DNA of 64,000 nt from Sialis fuliginosa (taxonomy: Eukaryota > Arthropoda > Insecta > Megaloptera > Sialidae). Numbering within the stretch: the first letter of the stretch is position 1; each line of letters starts with the position of its first letter. A program made the position numbers and the translations under genes. Under the pieces are notes generated by a model. That model saw only the letters and a list, made by a program, of their open reading frames with translations. It did not search any database and had not been told where the DNA came from. Positions 1 to 43,470 of this stretch are shown here, piece by piece. The stretch is taken from positions 17,601,248 to 17,665,247 of the forward strand of contig OY540811.1 of assembly GCA_961205875.1 (NCBI GenBank). The letters run 5' to 3'.

Positions 1-3000
1 TACATATTATATAAAAAAGTTGTAATATACTTAACTTGTTAAATTTTGAAAATTCAAATATATTATTAACACATTGCTTTTTAATATATTGGCTACTCTT
101 ACTAAGGATAATAATTTTAATATCTACCTGAACATCAATACATTTGTCTATATTTATTTCTCATCTAGCGTAGGTTTAAAATATAAGTCTTCTACGGCAT
201 ATAAGATTTATAATACTGCAGAAATAGCCTCCTATTCTATATCCATAGAAGTTATTCTCTGTAGTTTCAAATAAATCAGTGGTTTCATTCAAGGATTCTG
301 AAGTACTGGACGGTACAAAAGTACAGCGATATTTTATTGAACACTCTTACAAAGGATACCGTATGTTTCTTACAATGAAACCCTAATTCGCTCCATTGGT
401 TCTTCCCTATTTCAGGAAAACTTTTTCAAATAAAAGAACTTATCTGCTAAGAATTTATGTAGTTCGTAGGTAGCCTTTTGATGCTTGCAATTTAATCATG
501 TGGTCTTATTTATTGCATAATATTTATTATTTTGTAAAGGGGGGAGGTAGATGAGACTTTATATTTTCTAGTGCGTTGTTATATTAATAATATGTATAAC
601 AACTAATCTCTAGATACCGTCAAAGGAGGCAACTTTGATTTCGAGGGCTACTTCAAATTATCACTTTTTATTTTATTTTTTAATGACAATGCCTGAAAGT
701 AGATAAAACCCCGACGAATTTATTTATTTTTTATCAAAAAATATACACTATAAGTTATTCAACGAAGAAATTAAAAACCTGTCAATGTAGTCCTATTTTA
801 CGGTTTTCAATTCATGTTGGGAATTCTAACTCGTGTTATGTTTTTGCTGTAATGCATGAGTTATTAATGTAATCCTAGAATTTTTATTTATGCTTGTTGT
901 GCATTTCATTGGCGTCACATTAAAATATTCTACACTACTTACATCATAATAAATACCATTACTCTTATCAGAACCGCATTTTCACATATATAGGCTAATG
1001 CCTGTTACGCTAAATTGAAAGGGGCACTTAAATAATATTTTTCATTATTTTTGTATGTTATTTTCATGAACACAATGTTTTTCTTATTTTGGTTAGAAAA
1101 TTGTTGTTAATTATAATTTGTTTATTAATTAAAATATAAAATTTTTCGCAAACTTGAAATTCTTAAAATATAGTACATGTTACATAAATCTATCTATAAC
1201 GAATAGTGGTTTAACTTAACTATCAAATTAAAAATTTCAGAGTTATCCCCAAGTAAAAAAAAAATTTCAAACCATAATAAAAATAAATAATTAATTAAAA
1301 TATATATTAATAAAAACAATATATTTAATTTAAGTTATTTTTAAATTGTTTTTCATTCCCGGGTTCAGAACATCAATATTGAACATAATTTGCTTGCGCG
1401 CTAAAATTAATCATGCTGAAATGAACTTGGGTCTGGTCATTATCGCCTGTTTAGTATGACCGAGCTGAGATTTGATTTGGGCGTTATGCGGTTAAAAGTC
1501 TAAATAATATGCGCTAAACAAATAGAAGTAATAAGATATAAAAACAAACTTATTTATTTTTGGTTACTCTGAATAATTTTACAGAAGCCGCCATTGTTGT
1601 ACGTTTATGTTTGCAATGGAGATGTAAACTCTCACGTTGCAGTTGCTAAAATACTCAACACAAGCAATATCTCATATACATACATACATTGGTATTTTTT
1701 CGCAGAACTGTTTTTGCTAGTCTGCACTACTGTAGCACATATTTTTTATCCGTTTTTTTTTTGCGGTAAACTTTAGTGGTAAAAGTTTTTATTAACGTTA
1801 CATAATTCGTATCATATCATTTTAAAATAAAATTATACATGTCTGAAGAGATCTTTACTAAAGAATAGTTTTAAATGATGATGAAAATTTTTGCATTTAT
1901 ATTTTTTGCTCTAATTTAAATTGTATGTATTATTTGTAATTAGTATTTAGTTTATTCTTCTTTGTTAGTTTTTTATAACTTTTATTTTATAGATAAAAAG
2001 TGAAATTTAATGTTATAACTGTTTCAAAAAAAACTTTGAAAAATTACGACAAACTAATTGCATTTTAAATTCAACACTTTTATTACAACGACCTTAAGTA
2101 GTTCATAAATAACAAACAAGGCGAGATTTTTGTAAAAATAATGCGCGTATGTATAAAGAATATTAATAAATCATGTGTAGAATATATAAATGACAGTTTT
2201 ATAACGGAGTACAGAAAGATTTACATATCCTACATATATTATATATATATATACTTATACGTATGTTTATACACCACTTGATTTTATTTACAAAAAGAGT
2301 ACGAGTAATAAAATCTATGTAAATATCTACACAATTTTTTATGAGTTTTCAATAATTGTTTACTTTTCCTATAAATATCAGTTGCAAATTCGTGACTGAT
2401 TTTTTGTTTGTTTGATTTTATATTATATTCCTCGTATTTTTTTAAATGATCCTTTGTCTATCACATACGTCATGCATTATGACCCGCTTATTTTTTATAA
2501 TTTTATAAGGTAATAATCAAATGTACTCTATATATTAATTTTATAACCGCATTCTTAATAAAACAATAAACCAATTAAAATGTTATGTATTTCATAACAA
2601 TCAACTGATTTTCTACAAATAGGAATTCTTTGTCATTTATTTTAGTGACGTTTTATAAAATCACCTTACGAACAATGAGTAAAAATGTTATTATAAAAGA
2701 ACATAAATCGAACTACAAAAAATTAGACCTACGTAGCAATCATAGCAGAGCAACGAACTTCTTTAATGACATTTTTTGTTGTTCGGCAACAAAAAGTTCG
2801 TGAAATTGTTTCCATGAATATGAAAATAAAAAACTTTTCATTTAACGTAATTAAAGATAATATTAAAGACAAATAAAAAAAATGTATTCCAAGCAAGACA
2901 AACATCAACAACAAAAATGATGAAAACACATCAACTTTTACATTTACTACATATCAAAACCAATTTTACCCGAAATGGTTTTTTATACAGTATAGGTATG

Positions 3001-5186
3001 CATCTATATAAAAGTTAAAGCCCATAAAATATTTATATGGGTTTATGCAGTAAATCCATGAAAAATTATATTAGACGTTGTGAACTGAATCTGTACTATA
3101 CTATTTTATCAACGCTGAAGTATTTTTCTTCAGCATAATTTATCTCAATAAACCGTCAGATCGTACGGAAGAGTAAATAACCGAGAACGAAATTCGGAAC
3201 TATTTTCTGCATCAGCAACGCTCTAATCAACCGTGCTATAATAACTTTAACTATATTGTATGTGTTATCACTGTACTGAAGGTCTGTCCCAGATATCTTC
3301 AACATTCTTTAAATAGCAATGAAAAAAGGGTTATCTCCGAACGATATTGGTTTTATAAGGGTACAAATTGGTTCATTTTGATTTCATTCTTATTCGAAAT
3401 TTAGGTAAGTCTCGTCTCGGATTTTAAAACCGATAATCCCATCTCACGAAATTTTAGCCAATCTCATCTTGTACATATAATTGATATGAGATGAAATCGA
3501 GAAAATTCCTGGTTTCGTGCAAATTATCTTTTTTCCTTACATTCAACTGTTTTAATTTAAATATTATTTAGTTGTATCTTACAGTCATCATCAAACCTTT
3601 GAATAAAGTTGATATCTTCTCGATCTTATCTCTGTAAAACCCTCTTATATGTGTGATTTTATTATAAAACAGTATTATTTGTATTAAAATTAGAGAAAGA
3701 TTTGAACTTTGAATTTTTGAACTAATTCCAACAGAATATCTATTTACTGATATTTAATTAATTTTGTATATTAAATATTTAAACTTTTTCAATAGTCATT
3801 ATTAACATTCAATAATTTACTCTATTACCTTAAAATGAAAATAACAATTGTGTTAGTCACTAAAATTATTTGCTAATAACTTCTGTTGAGCAGTTTCTAT
3901 ATAAAGTAGAAACACGTTGGTAAATTTTTAATTCTATGGTTTTATGTGTTCCTTTCGGTTTCAGCTACTCCATATACCAAAACTCCAGCACAACGCACAT
4001 TTCTCAACTTCATCTCAGTAAATTTTAGTTTAGGAACTTTTGCTCCATCTTGAGTGCATACTCGTGCAGTCACTATAAATTTATCTGCAATGATGTACAC
4101 ATATCTTAAGGTAGGTCTGCAATAATTTACACGGTATAAAAGGGGTACCAACTCCTCATGCTTGTATACAGTGCAGTACCACTGCCATAACTTATGCAGA
4201 CTGATTTATGTATCCAAGGTATTCAATAAATATTGTACGTACATTGTAATAAAATATAAAACACAATCGAAAATTTGTAGGCTGTTTTTTTTCGGTAGGT
4301 TTTTTCTTTGTGAGGTTTTTATGGATTGGAAAATTTACGAATTTTTTGTAATCGGTGTAAAGGAGTTTAAAGTCTTATGGTGTAATTTTATTACTTGTGT
4401 TATGGGGCAAATATTTTATGCTCAAATTGATCCACATTGATTAAATTTTATAAAGTATGTTATGTTGAATGTAAGAATAAAGAAAAACGTGTCTTACATT
4501 TCGATAAAGGCAGTAACTTTTTCATTTTCAATTCTATATCAAAGTATAGGTAAAAGAACGGATAGTAAATAAAGACATACATAATTAATTTTAAACCTTT
4601 GTTCTGTATGTAACATTCAAGTACCTACGTTCATTAATACTTATAGATTTAATTAATACCCGTATTAGTTTTAAATATAGTAATATACCTTGTTTTTGTT
4701 GGCTTCGTGACAGGAAACAATTATATGCCACTTCCCTTTTTCTTGATTATTGATTAGAATAAGATTGACCGTAAATTCTGTTTTTAATCTCGAATTAAAA
4801 TGTGAAATCTGTCAAACATGTAACATATCACGAAGTTCTCGATATACTTAATTATGCTTTATCCTAGTTTATAATAATTGTTATTAAATAAAAAATGTGT
4901 CGTGTGTACTATGTATTTACTTTAAAAAATTAAATATGAAAGATTTGAAGATTAAAATGCTAAAATCTCGTGGCCATTTTGGTTAATAAAAAAAATCCGA
5001 AATTGGAATAAAATTTTCTCATTAATTAGAGAAGGATAACTTCAGTCAACTTAAGTGATATTTAAAAAAAAAAAACATTTTAATGCAATTTTGGATGCAA
5101 TTTCTCATGTTAATGTGAAGATCTAACAATGAAGATGTAAATGTGGGTGTTCAAGATAAAATTAATTTCGTTATCTTCTATTGCAG
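1..5186. other. Upstream of the first visible CenG1A exon; no gene recognised
   Basis: This stretch is AT-rich with stops in all frames and no peptide resembling the N-terminal helical part of AGAP proteins. It is probably intron, because the exon at 5187 begins inside a codon. It holds a short TA microsatellite near 2234-2254 and a GTCTCG-type repeat at about 3404-3510. Confidence 0.6.
3404..3510. repeat. Dispersed repeat rich in GTCTCG/ATCTCA, copy 1
   Basis: It starts GGTAAGTCTCGTCTCGG and has several degenerate repeats of CATCTC/GTCTCG. A related copy lies at about 54779-54860, starting GGTAAGTTTCGTCTCGATC. The family is not identified. Confidence 0.45.
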
Positions 5187-35966
<30,780 letters not shown>

Positions 35967-36240
35967 AATAAGAAGATTTGGGTCTATGATTGTTGATTAT
36001 TATATTAAGAAATATAGATAATTTATTATGTATTAACTTAATCTGTATTTTGTACATAAAAAATTCCATATCTACTTTGTAGATAGTTTATTATTGTTTT
36101 TTATGTCGGAAATATAAATATTATTTTTTTTGGATATCTTTTTATTTCCTTTTGCACATAAATATTAATATATTTTAAATAAGCACATTTATTCAAACAA
36201 TGAAAGATAATGAATAAAATATCTTTATATTTCCGACAGA
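35967..36240 (+). terminator. CenG1A 3' UTR with candidate polyadenylation signal
   Basis: AATAAA lies at 36213-36218, about 250 bases after the stop. It sits between the arms of a 15-bp perfect inverted repeat (36104-36118 and 36224-36238). Further AATAAA copies occur downstream (around 36475 and 37275), so the real cleavage site is not settled by sequence. Confidence 0.5.
36104..36238. repeat. Inverted repeat in the CenG1A 3' UTR, possible miniature element
   Basis: TGTCGGAAATATAAA at 36104-36118 is perfectly complementary to 36224-36238, and weaker similarity continues inward on both arms. The 135-bp span could be a miniature transposon or an RNA stem. No clear target duplication is visible. 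Confidence 0.55.
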
Positions 36241-39200
36241 AAATAATTTCGAGCAGTATTCGTTTCAAACATTGTCGTTATTAGTAGTATAAGTACACTA
36301 ATCCTAAACCCCCATCAATAAAAAACCCTAGACATTGAATATAATATGGTTCATTGTTGCCAAACTTTTTTTTTAATGTAGTTGATTTCAAATGCTTATT
36401 AACATTTTAAAATTATTGTAATATTATTTTATCATACTGTTATTTATTGAAGCCAACCTATAGTGAAAATATGTAATAAAATGTATACATTCATTAATAT
36501 ATTTTAGGAATGGTGTCAAAATACTACTGTTATAATTATTTTTGTTTTTGTTAATTTATATATTGATTATTATTGATACTATTAATATTTTGTAACCCGG
36601 TGTAAACAGTGTTAAAGATAGAGTATAACTGTTTATTAATTAGTTAATTCTATGTGATATTAGCTATTCAATCTTTAAGATTTCAAATAGAATCATGTAT
36701 TGTTAGTATTCACTCATAAAGAATATACTGTTTTTATTTGATAATAATAAATTATAGCCCGTGCAGAAATGATTTTTTTTGCCATGAAAAACTGCCAAAT
36801 TACTGTAATATTTCAGATCTCTCCTGAAAAAAATGCAGTGTATGAAAGATAGTTTCCCAAATATCTTAAAACCTGTTTGTTTTAAAAAAAATTGATTCTG
36901 TAATGAATTAAAGATTAAAAAAATTGCTTTCATATGAAATCTACCAAAATAAGAATGTAACTTGATAGCTATTAAATAAATGTATACTCTTACATAGAAA
37001 ATTATATTCAAATATCATTTAAATTAAATTTAAAGCAGCTTTTCCTATGCCTTAAAAAAAGGTACCGAAATGCCGTTCCACATTACATTACATTACAAAA
37101 AAGCCCTGCTCTTACATAACTACAAAAAAAATGTAATAAATATTTTTTGTTGTAAATTTTCTGATCTTGAACTTGTTACAGAACTTTTTTTTCCTTAAAA
37201 CCAATAGTTTTTTAATTCTTTGTGAAACATTTTTTGCAGGAAGTGTTTTGCTTGAGAGACTTGCAAGTAAATAAAGGAATAAAAAAAAAATTCAGTAGTC
37301 TGGTCATTTTTGCATTTAATACTATTGGGCTGTAAACTTCATATTAATACTCGTTCAATTTAAATTTCTGATATTTTTTCCATTAATACACGACATATTT
37401 GACCTGGTTTTAAATTATAAGTATTATTCAATCTGTTTATTTGAGATATATCTAATATTATGAATATTTAAATATTTTATATGGTTTTCAATAAAAATTG
37501 TATTGTGCAATTTTTTTATATCTGAAATTTGTTTATATATTTTTCTATTATTGGTTACTGTTTTTCTTTATATAATTATTTAATGACAATTGTTAATATT
37601 GCTTAAGGCACCAAGTTAGGAAAAAAAAACAAGTGTATTTACTGGATAAACAAGACTGTATTGGTAGTTTTCTTCATTACCAAAAAATGACTTTTTGGAT
37701 CAATTTGTGTTAATAATAATAATAATAATATAGGTGTAAAGTTATTATGGTATTTACTTGTATATTATATTTTCATAGTACAAAATTAAAAAAACACTTA
37801 TTTATTTTATATTATTTGATGAATATTGACTAGCAATTATAATTGTTAAAGTAAGAGAAATAGATTGTATAATGATCATTGATAATTTTGTACATGTCGT
37901 CGAATTATTAATTTAAATATTGTATATGTATATAATAAATTTGAAATAGTGATCCAAAAGGTAATGTTTGATGAGTAAATCAATTAAATGCCTTAATATC
38001 CATTGTATCTAATCAGAGATGTGTCATTTTTTTGTTTCCAACAATTGCACTTAGTACTTATGTAAAATATGTAAATTTTGATAACACAATATATGAGATC
38101 CCTATATTAATTATGGATTTTTATTTGTTACCTATTTTTCAGGAATAGTTAGGATGTTTTCCAGGAAAATAAAAGTTTCTTCTCTTATATTCATTAAGTG
38201 AAAATCTGAATTAAGTTTTTTATGGATTAAAAATAGTCTGGAAGAGTTAGAAAATTACAGTAAGTTTCATTAGATGCTCGTTTTAAATCCAGGGACTACA
38301 GGTGGGCCAAAATTAATAAATTTTGAGTAAAAGTCGATTTTTATTATAACACAAAAGTTACCATAGGAAAACGCCATGGAACTTTTTTTACTAAATCTAT
38401 AATTTATTCATCAAATATTTGGTTTTCTTTTTTTCTTGAGGCAACAAAATCGCACCACAATTCAATTTAATTATTTAAAGAATTAATCTCTAGGACTAAT
38501 CACGCTGTTACATATATGTATCATCTAAGACCTAGGACCTAAACCTTTTGAGAGTTGCGTCTTTTCAGAAATTTTTAACTTCTAATGAGAAGTTATTGTG
38601 ATCGGTCCAAAAATCAAAATCACAAATTTCAACATATTTTTATGTTTCAAGGTCACTATAGCATATTTACACTTTTTTCAGAAAGATGCATGTCTGTGTG
38701 TGTTTATTACGTGCACGAAATCTCGCAAATAAAAAATGATATTGACTTCGTTGGAGTGCCATCGAATCATCTTGACGTGAATATGATCTGAAAAAAAGTT
38801 TTTTTTCTAAATCAACCCCTAGGGGAACAATAATAAATAATCAGTATTCAAGTATTTATACTTTATAGTCATACAATGTTGGAAAGTTGGTTATGTGGAC
38901 CTCAAGAGTTAAACCCACGGCTTGTTTTAAATTAATTTTTGTTATAAAAAAATCTATTAGTGAATGAGGGAACAGCGTTAAAAAAATGAGCGTCAACGCC
39001 GTCTGACGTTTAAGCATTTATGATGCAGCATTACTATGACGTCTATCCTAATTTTATAGTGATTGATTTACATAATTTTCAAATAACCCATCGAAACGAA
39101 GAAACTAGGTATATTTCATATTAACAATTGATAATTACTTCTTCGGAATTATTGGCGTTAAAGTTCAGCACACTTGAGCTTTTTTCACTTGACACTAGAA

Positions 39201-39287
39201 ATCACGTGACCACTTTTAACGCTCAAATCGGCGATGTCGAGCGTTAACATGAAAAGACACTTTTAGCTAATAATTTCGCGTCAATAT

Positions 39288-39564
39288 TAGGGTGACCAGG
39301 TCTCCGGTTTTGACCCGGAGTCTCAGGGTTTGCACACTGGATCTCCGGGCTCAGGGTTTGGGTGCAATGTCTCCAGGTTTTGCAATAAATGACGACTAAA
39401 AAAAAAGGTCGTCAAAAATAGAGCAGGGAACATAACGGTGCAGATTATAATAACAAATTTTGTGAAACAAAAAATAAAAAGAATGAAAAAAAGGTAAGAT
39501 AAAATAAAAAAGGGGTCTTCATTTACATCTCAGGGTTTACCAAAATTAAAATCTGGTCACCCTA
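39288..39564. mobile_element. hAT-like MITE, 277 bp, perfect 8-bp target duplication
   Basis: Ends TAGGGTGACCAG and CTGGTCACCCTA are inverted. GTCAATAT at 39280-39287 and 39565-39572 is an exact 8-bp duplication. CTCAGGGTTT/CTCCAGGTTT words repeat inside. No coding. Confidence 0.88.
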
Positions 39565-39877
39565 GTCAATATACAAGAGAGCTTGATATTATCAACAAGA
39601 AAGCCGGCAAAATTTACAGCTGATTGTAATGACCTTGATGTAGATTTCAATAACAATTTTACTTTTTATAACCACAGTGAAAGTACGTAAATGTCAGTTA
39701 TTTTAAAAAGTTTTCTGATTTATATCGGTCTCGATTGATTATTTTCTCTGCGAGTTTAAAAAAAGTTAAATTGAATTTTTAGTGTTTATGGAATTATTAC
39801 AAATGATAACCGAGCTATAAATAGTTATTACAATTATTTTTTATTGAGAATTTCTTGTAGAATTCTACCGTCCTAAG

Positions 39878-39949
39878 CAATGGCACATCCAAGGGGGAGT
39901 AAGGGTTAAAAAATAGTTTCCTCCCCCAATTTTTTTCTGGATGTGCCAC
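39878..39949. mobile_element. Very short foldback element
   Basis: TGGCACATCCA (39881-39891) and TGGATGTGCCA (39938-39948) are perfect inverted copies about 46 bases apart, with GGGGGA and TCCCCC forming an inner pair. This is a likely micro-MITE or its remnant. Confidence 0.55.
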
Positions 39950-40974
39950 AAAGAGAAATAAAATCTTTCTTGTAATTACGTATAATACTTATCATTTTTG
40001 TTTATTTTTTAAATAAATTACATTTTATATTTATAAAAATAATATTTTTAAATAAGTACAAGTTCATGATAGGTATTATATTTATAAAAATAGTGTCAAT
40101 TTTATTAATAAATACCAATATTTTTATATCTCACTTGCTTCGGCAACATGAAACAAACGGACAACAGAGTGAAATAAATATACAAGAATCTGATAATATG
40201 TATGTAGACCTACGAAACCTAAAAATTTGGTTTCATATATTATTCAAACATATTTATCAACGGTACTTATGTTATATTAATTATTAATTTAGAATTTTAA
40301 TTAATATTCAGATGTCAAAAACGATTAATATCACAAACAAATAATCAGCTATTAGCTATTTTATAATAAGTTAGTTTGGATAAGTACCTAAAGTGTTTTA
40401 AGTTTTAATTGATTTATAATAAATGAAATATTTCAATTGAGTCATTTTTTTTATAAAGTAGTAAATTAGAATATCTAATTCTGTAAAACTTCTTATCTTC
40501 ACTATCAAACCCTTATTGCTAAGGAAAAATAAAGTTAAGAAGATCAATTATAATAATTCACATATACCTATATACCTACTATGTAGTGTTGCAAATAAAT
40601 GTTCTATTGAAATCTAATGTTACGCTACTGATACATATATATCACCCGTAAATTCAGGTCAATATTGACTGTCTGTTATTATTGGTAAAATTATTAAAAA
40701 TGAAAAATTGCAATACTTTGTATGGAAAAAAGTACAAGAGAATGGAAATTTCTTACGTTCAATGATGCATGGTTTCAAATCTTTGACTGCAGCAGCTGTC
40801 GTCAATAACTATAAATTTATAATTGTTTATGTGTACATTTATTAATAATGTTTGATACATTTCTCTATAGCACATAAATTTTACGAAGGCTCTCATTTTT
40901 GCATTACAATTTGTAATACAGCTTACATATGGTATTATGTATGTAAAAATAGAATAAAATTCAAACGTTGCATC

Positions 40975-41882
40975 TAGGGCATACAAAAACCCGAAAAAAT
41001 TACAAAAACCGGTTTTCGGTTTTTCATAAAGTGAAAAACCGGTTAACCGGATTTTAGTCGGGTTTTTCAATTTAGTTTAAAAAATATTTTAAACTATTTA
41101 AATAAAATAATTAATTAATATAAAAAAATAAAACTTATTTAACTATACCTTTTCAAGTTCAAACTGAGATTATTAGTTAAATAATAATTGTAACAGTGGC
41201 CCCTATATGAGTGTGTTGGTGGGGGGGGGGGGCAAGGCTCTAGTCTGGGGGTCTAGGGCTAAGGGGGATCTGGCCCGGCGAGCAAAAATAAAAGTCAGTG
41301 AATGGTATATTTACGTATTTAAATTATTAATTGAATGGCCGAAAAAAAGCCTGGCCAAGAAAAAAGTTCTTATGAGGTCCGCCAACAATTCCAATCTGGG
41401 GGTTCGTGATAGTATGTGGAGGCCATAATTGCAGCTATAGCAAATATATTTTGTATTGTAATACATTATATTATATTGAAATAAATTATTTATTTATTTT
41501 CATCCCAAATGTGGAATTTACAATTCCCAATTTGAAATTGATTAGTCTAAATTTTAACTTGAAATTGTATAATCTCCTTTATTAACATATTATTATACAC
41601 TTCACGAATGACCCTCAAATTCTATTTACTCCGCTATAATATTTTTATTTACACATTGCGCGTTGGTTTATAGATGTCACCCTTTTTTAATTTAAATAAA
41701 TTCACAACATAAATTCTTCATAAATAACAGTAAAAAAATAAAATTATTTGTCACTTAAAGTAACAAAAAAATATATATAATTGACTTTCGGTTTTTCGGG
41801 AAAAACCCGGTTTTACGGTTTTGGTAAATTTTAACAAAAAACCGGTTAACCGGTGTCGGTTAAAACCGGTTTGTATGCCCTA
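40975..41882. mobile_element. hAT-like element, 908 bp, perfect 8-bp target duplication
   Basis: Ends TAGGGCATACAAA and TTTGTATGCCCTA are inverted and flanked by GTTGCATC at 40967-40974 and 41883-41890. ACCGGTTAACCGG-type words repeat next to both ends. The middle includes a G12 run and a GC-richer patch (41220-41290), perhaps captured or nested sequence. No transposase is encoded. Confidence 0.88.
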
Positions 41883-43206
41883 GTTGCATCTCAATATAAA
41901 GAAATTAAAAGGTGCGTTAAGTACTTTATTATATTAAAGAACAATATGACTTAAGTGAAAAACAATATAGAAGCTTTTGAAATATAACTTATTCTTAACC
42001 TTCTCTGTCTTTCAAACAGGATCGAAGCTTAGGGAACCCGTAGCTGCGAGGAGGTCGTGATAATCGGGAGTTTTAGTATTATTGTGTTTGCGCAAAACAA
42101 AATTTTGATTAAAAAAATTATTTGATTAGCTTTTTAATTGCCAAGTTAAAGAAATGAATAATTTATTTTTATTAATACGTATACCTTTTGAAAATCAATT
42201 ACCATTATTTTACTTTAATATATTTAATCATATTTTTATTTTAAACAGTTATTTAACAAACAATAATTAAAGCTTTAGTTACTAATAGGATATTTGAAAA
42301 AAGACGTTAGTATAAGCTATATTTGAACAGTGATGGTCACTGAGCAGCTGAAAAAGTGAGTGCCCTTAATAAGTCAATAATTTATCTAAATCAAAGAAAT
42401 CATAATTATCGATTTAAATAAAATAAGAAATATTCACAATTTTGTTAAAGCATTTTTTTTAAATACTATATTATCCGTTTGTCCTTACCTGCTGAAATGT
42501 ATACCTACGTATTTTTGTAGTGTTCCTCTAATTAATGAATCTAACTATTTATATATATATACATAATTCTTTGTTAATATTACAAATTTTTAAATGTAGC
42601 CCTTCTGTACTTAATAACTAGTGCATTGGGTCAATATAAACTGAAATGCAAATAGGACTAGATCACCTTGGCCTGATCATAGTTAATAATATATATTTAT
42701 TAGACTTTTTATTGTTCATAAATATCCCTTTCTTTGATTCACTTTACTGCGTTGAGATAATATTAATATAATCAGACATAAATTATCAAACAGTCTCAAT
42801 TTAGTAATTCGGTTTAGTCGTTATTACGGTCAACGTTTCATCACACATTGCAGTAGACATTTTTAAGCATCTCCTTTCATTTTCTTAGAGGACAATTCAG
42901 TTTGCATTCAGATACGTATTTACATTTTTAAATACGAATTGTTTTGAAACACCGTGGTTGTGTTTTATCTTTTTGTTCTAAACGAATATTCGTCCATAGC
43001 ATCATATTTATGCCAGGCTAGGACTGTCGGTGAAATAGCTTGCCGGAGGTACTAAAGTAGATGTCAGATGGCAAAAGGCACGTACTAAATATAATTCGTA
43101 CTAAAAAATAATTTACCAAATGATCAATCTATTTGAAATTGTTGATAAAAAATTTGTCTATTATCACATATAATAGATAAATGTATTATTGTTAAAGAGT
43201 CCTGAT

Positions 43207-43470
43207 CAGTGACGGACTATAGGTAGAGGCAGAGGGGGTGGTCTACCCCGGGTACTAAGGTATAGGAGGTACCAAAAAAAATATTAAAAAAATGTCTTTC
43301 TGAAGACCTTTTTTAATATTTTGTGCAGGAGAACATAAAAATAATTTTCAGGGGACGCCAAAATTGAACTGACAACGAAAAAAGTCATTCGATTACTTTT
43401 TATTTAGAGGAGGGGGGTGCATAACTAACATTCTCCCGCGCCGGGTACTATCCTTCCTTAGTCCTTCATA
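43207..43470. mobile_element. Decayed hAT-like miniature element (tentative)
   Basis: The left end CAGTGACGGACTATAGG resembles hAT ends. The right end TTAGTCCTTCA is an imperfect mirror. CCGGGTACTA occurs near both ends. Boundaries are uncertain. Confidence 0.35.

Noticed and set aside
5141..5186. In-frame ATG upstream of the P-loop exon as the CenG1A start
   Set aside because: A good acceptor (ttctattgcag) lies between it and the conserved sequence, and the family has further N-terminal sequence.
38282..38830. Possible transposon (ACAGGTGGGCCAAAATTAAT start)
   Set aside because: No matching opposite end or target duplication was found.
42011..42060. Good acceptor-like site (ctctgtctttcaaacag) followed by a GC-richer stretch
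   Set aside because: Two frames stop at once, and the third stops at TGA with only a poor donor (GGTCGT) before it.
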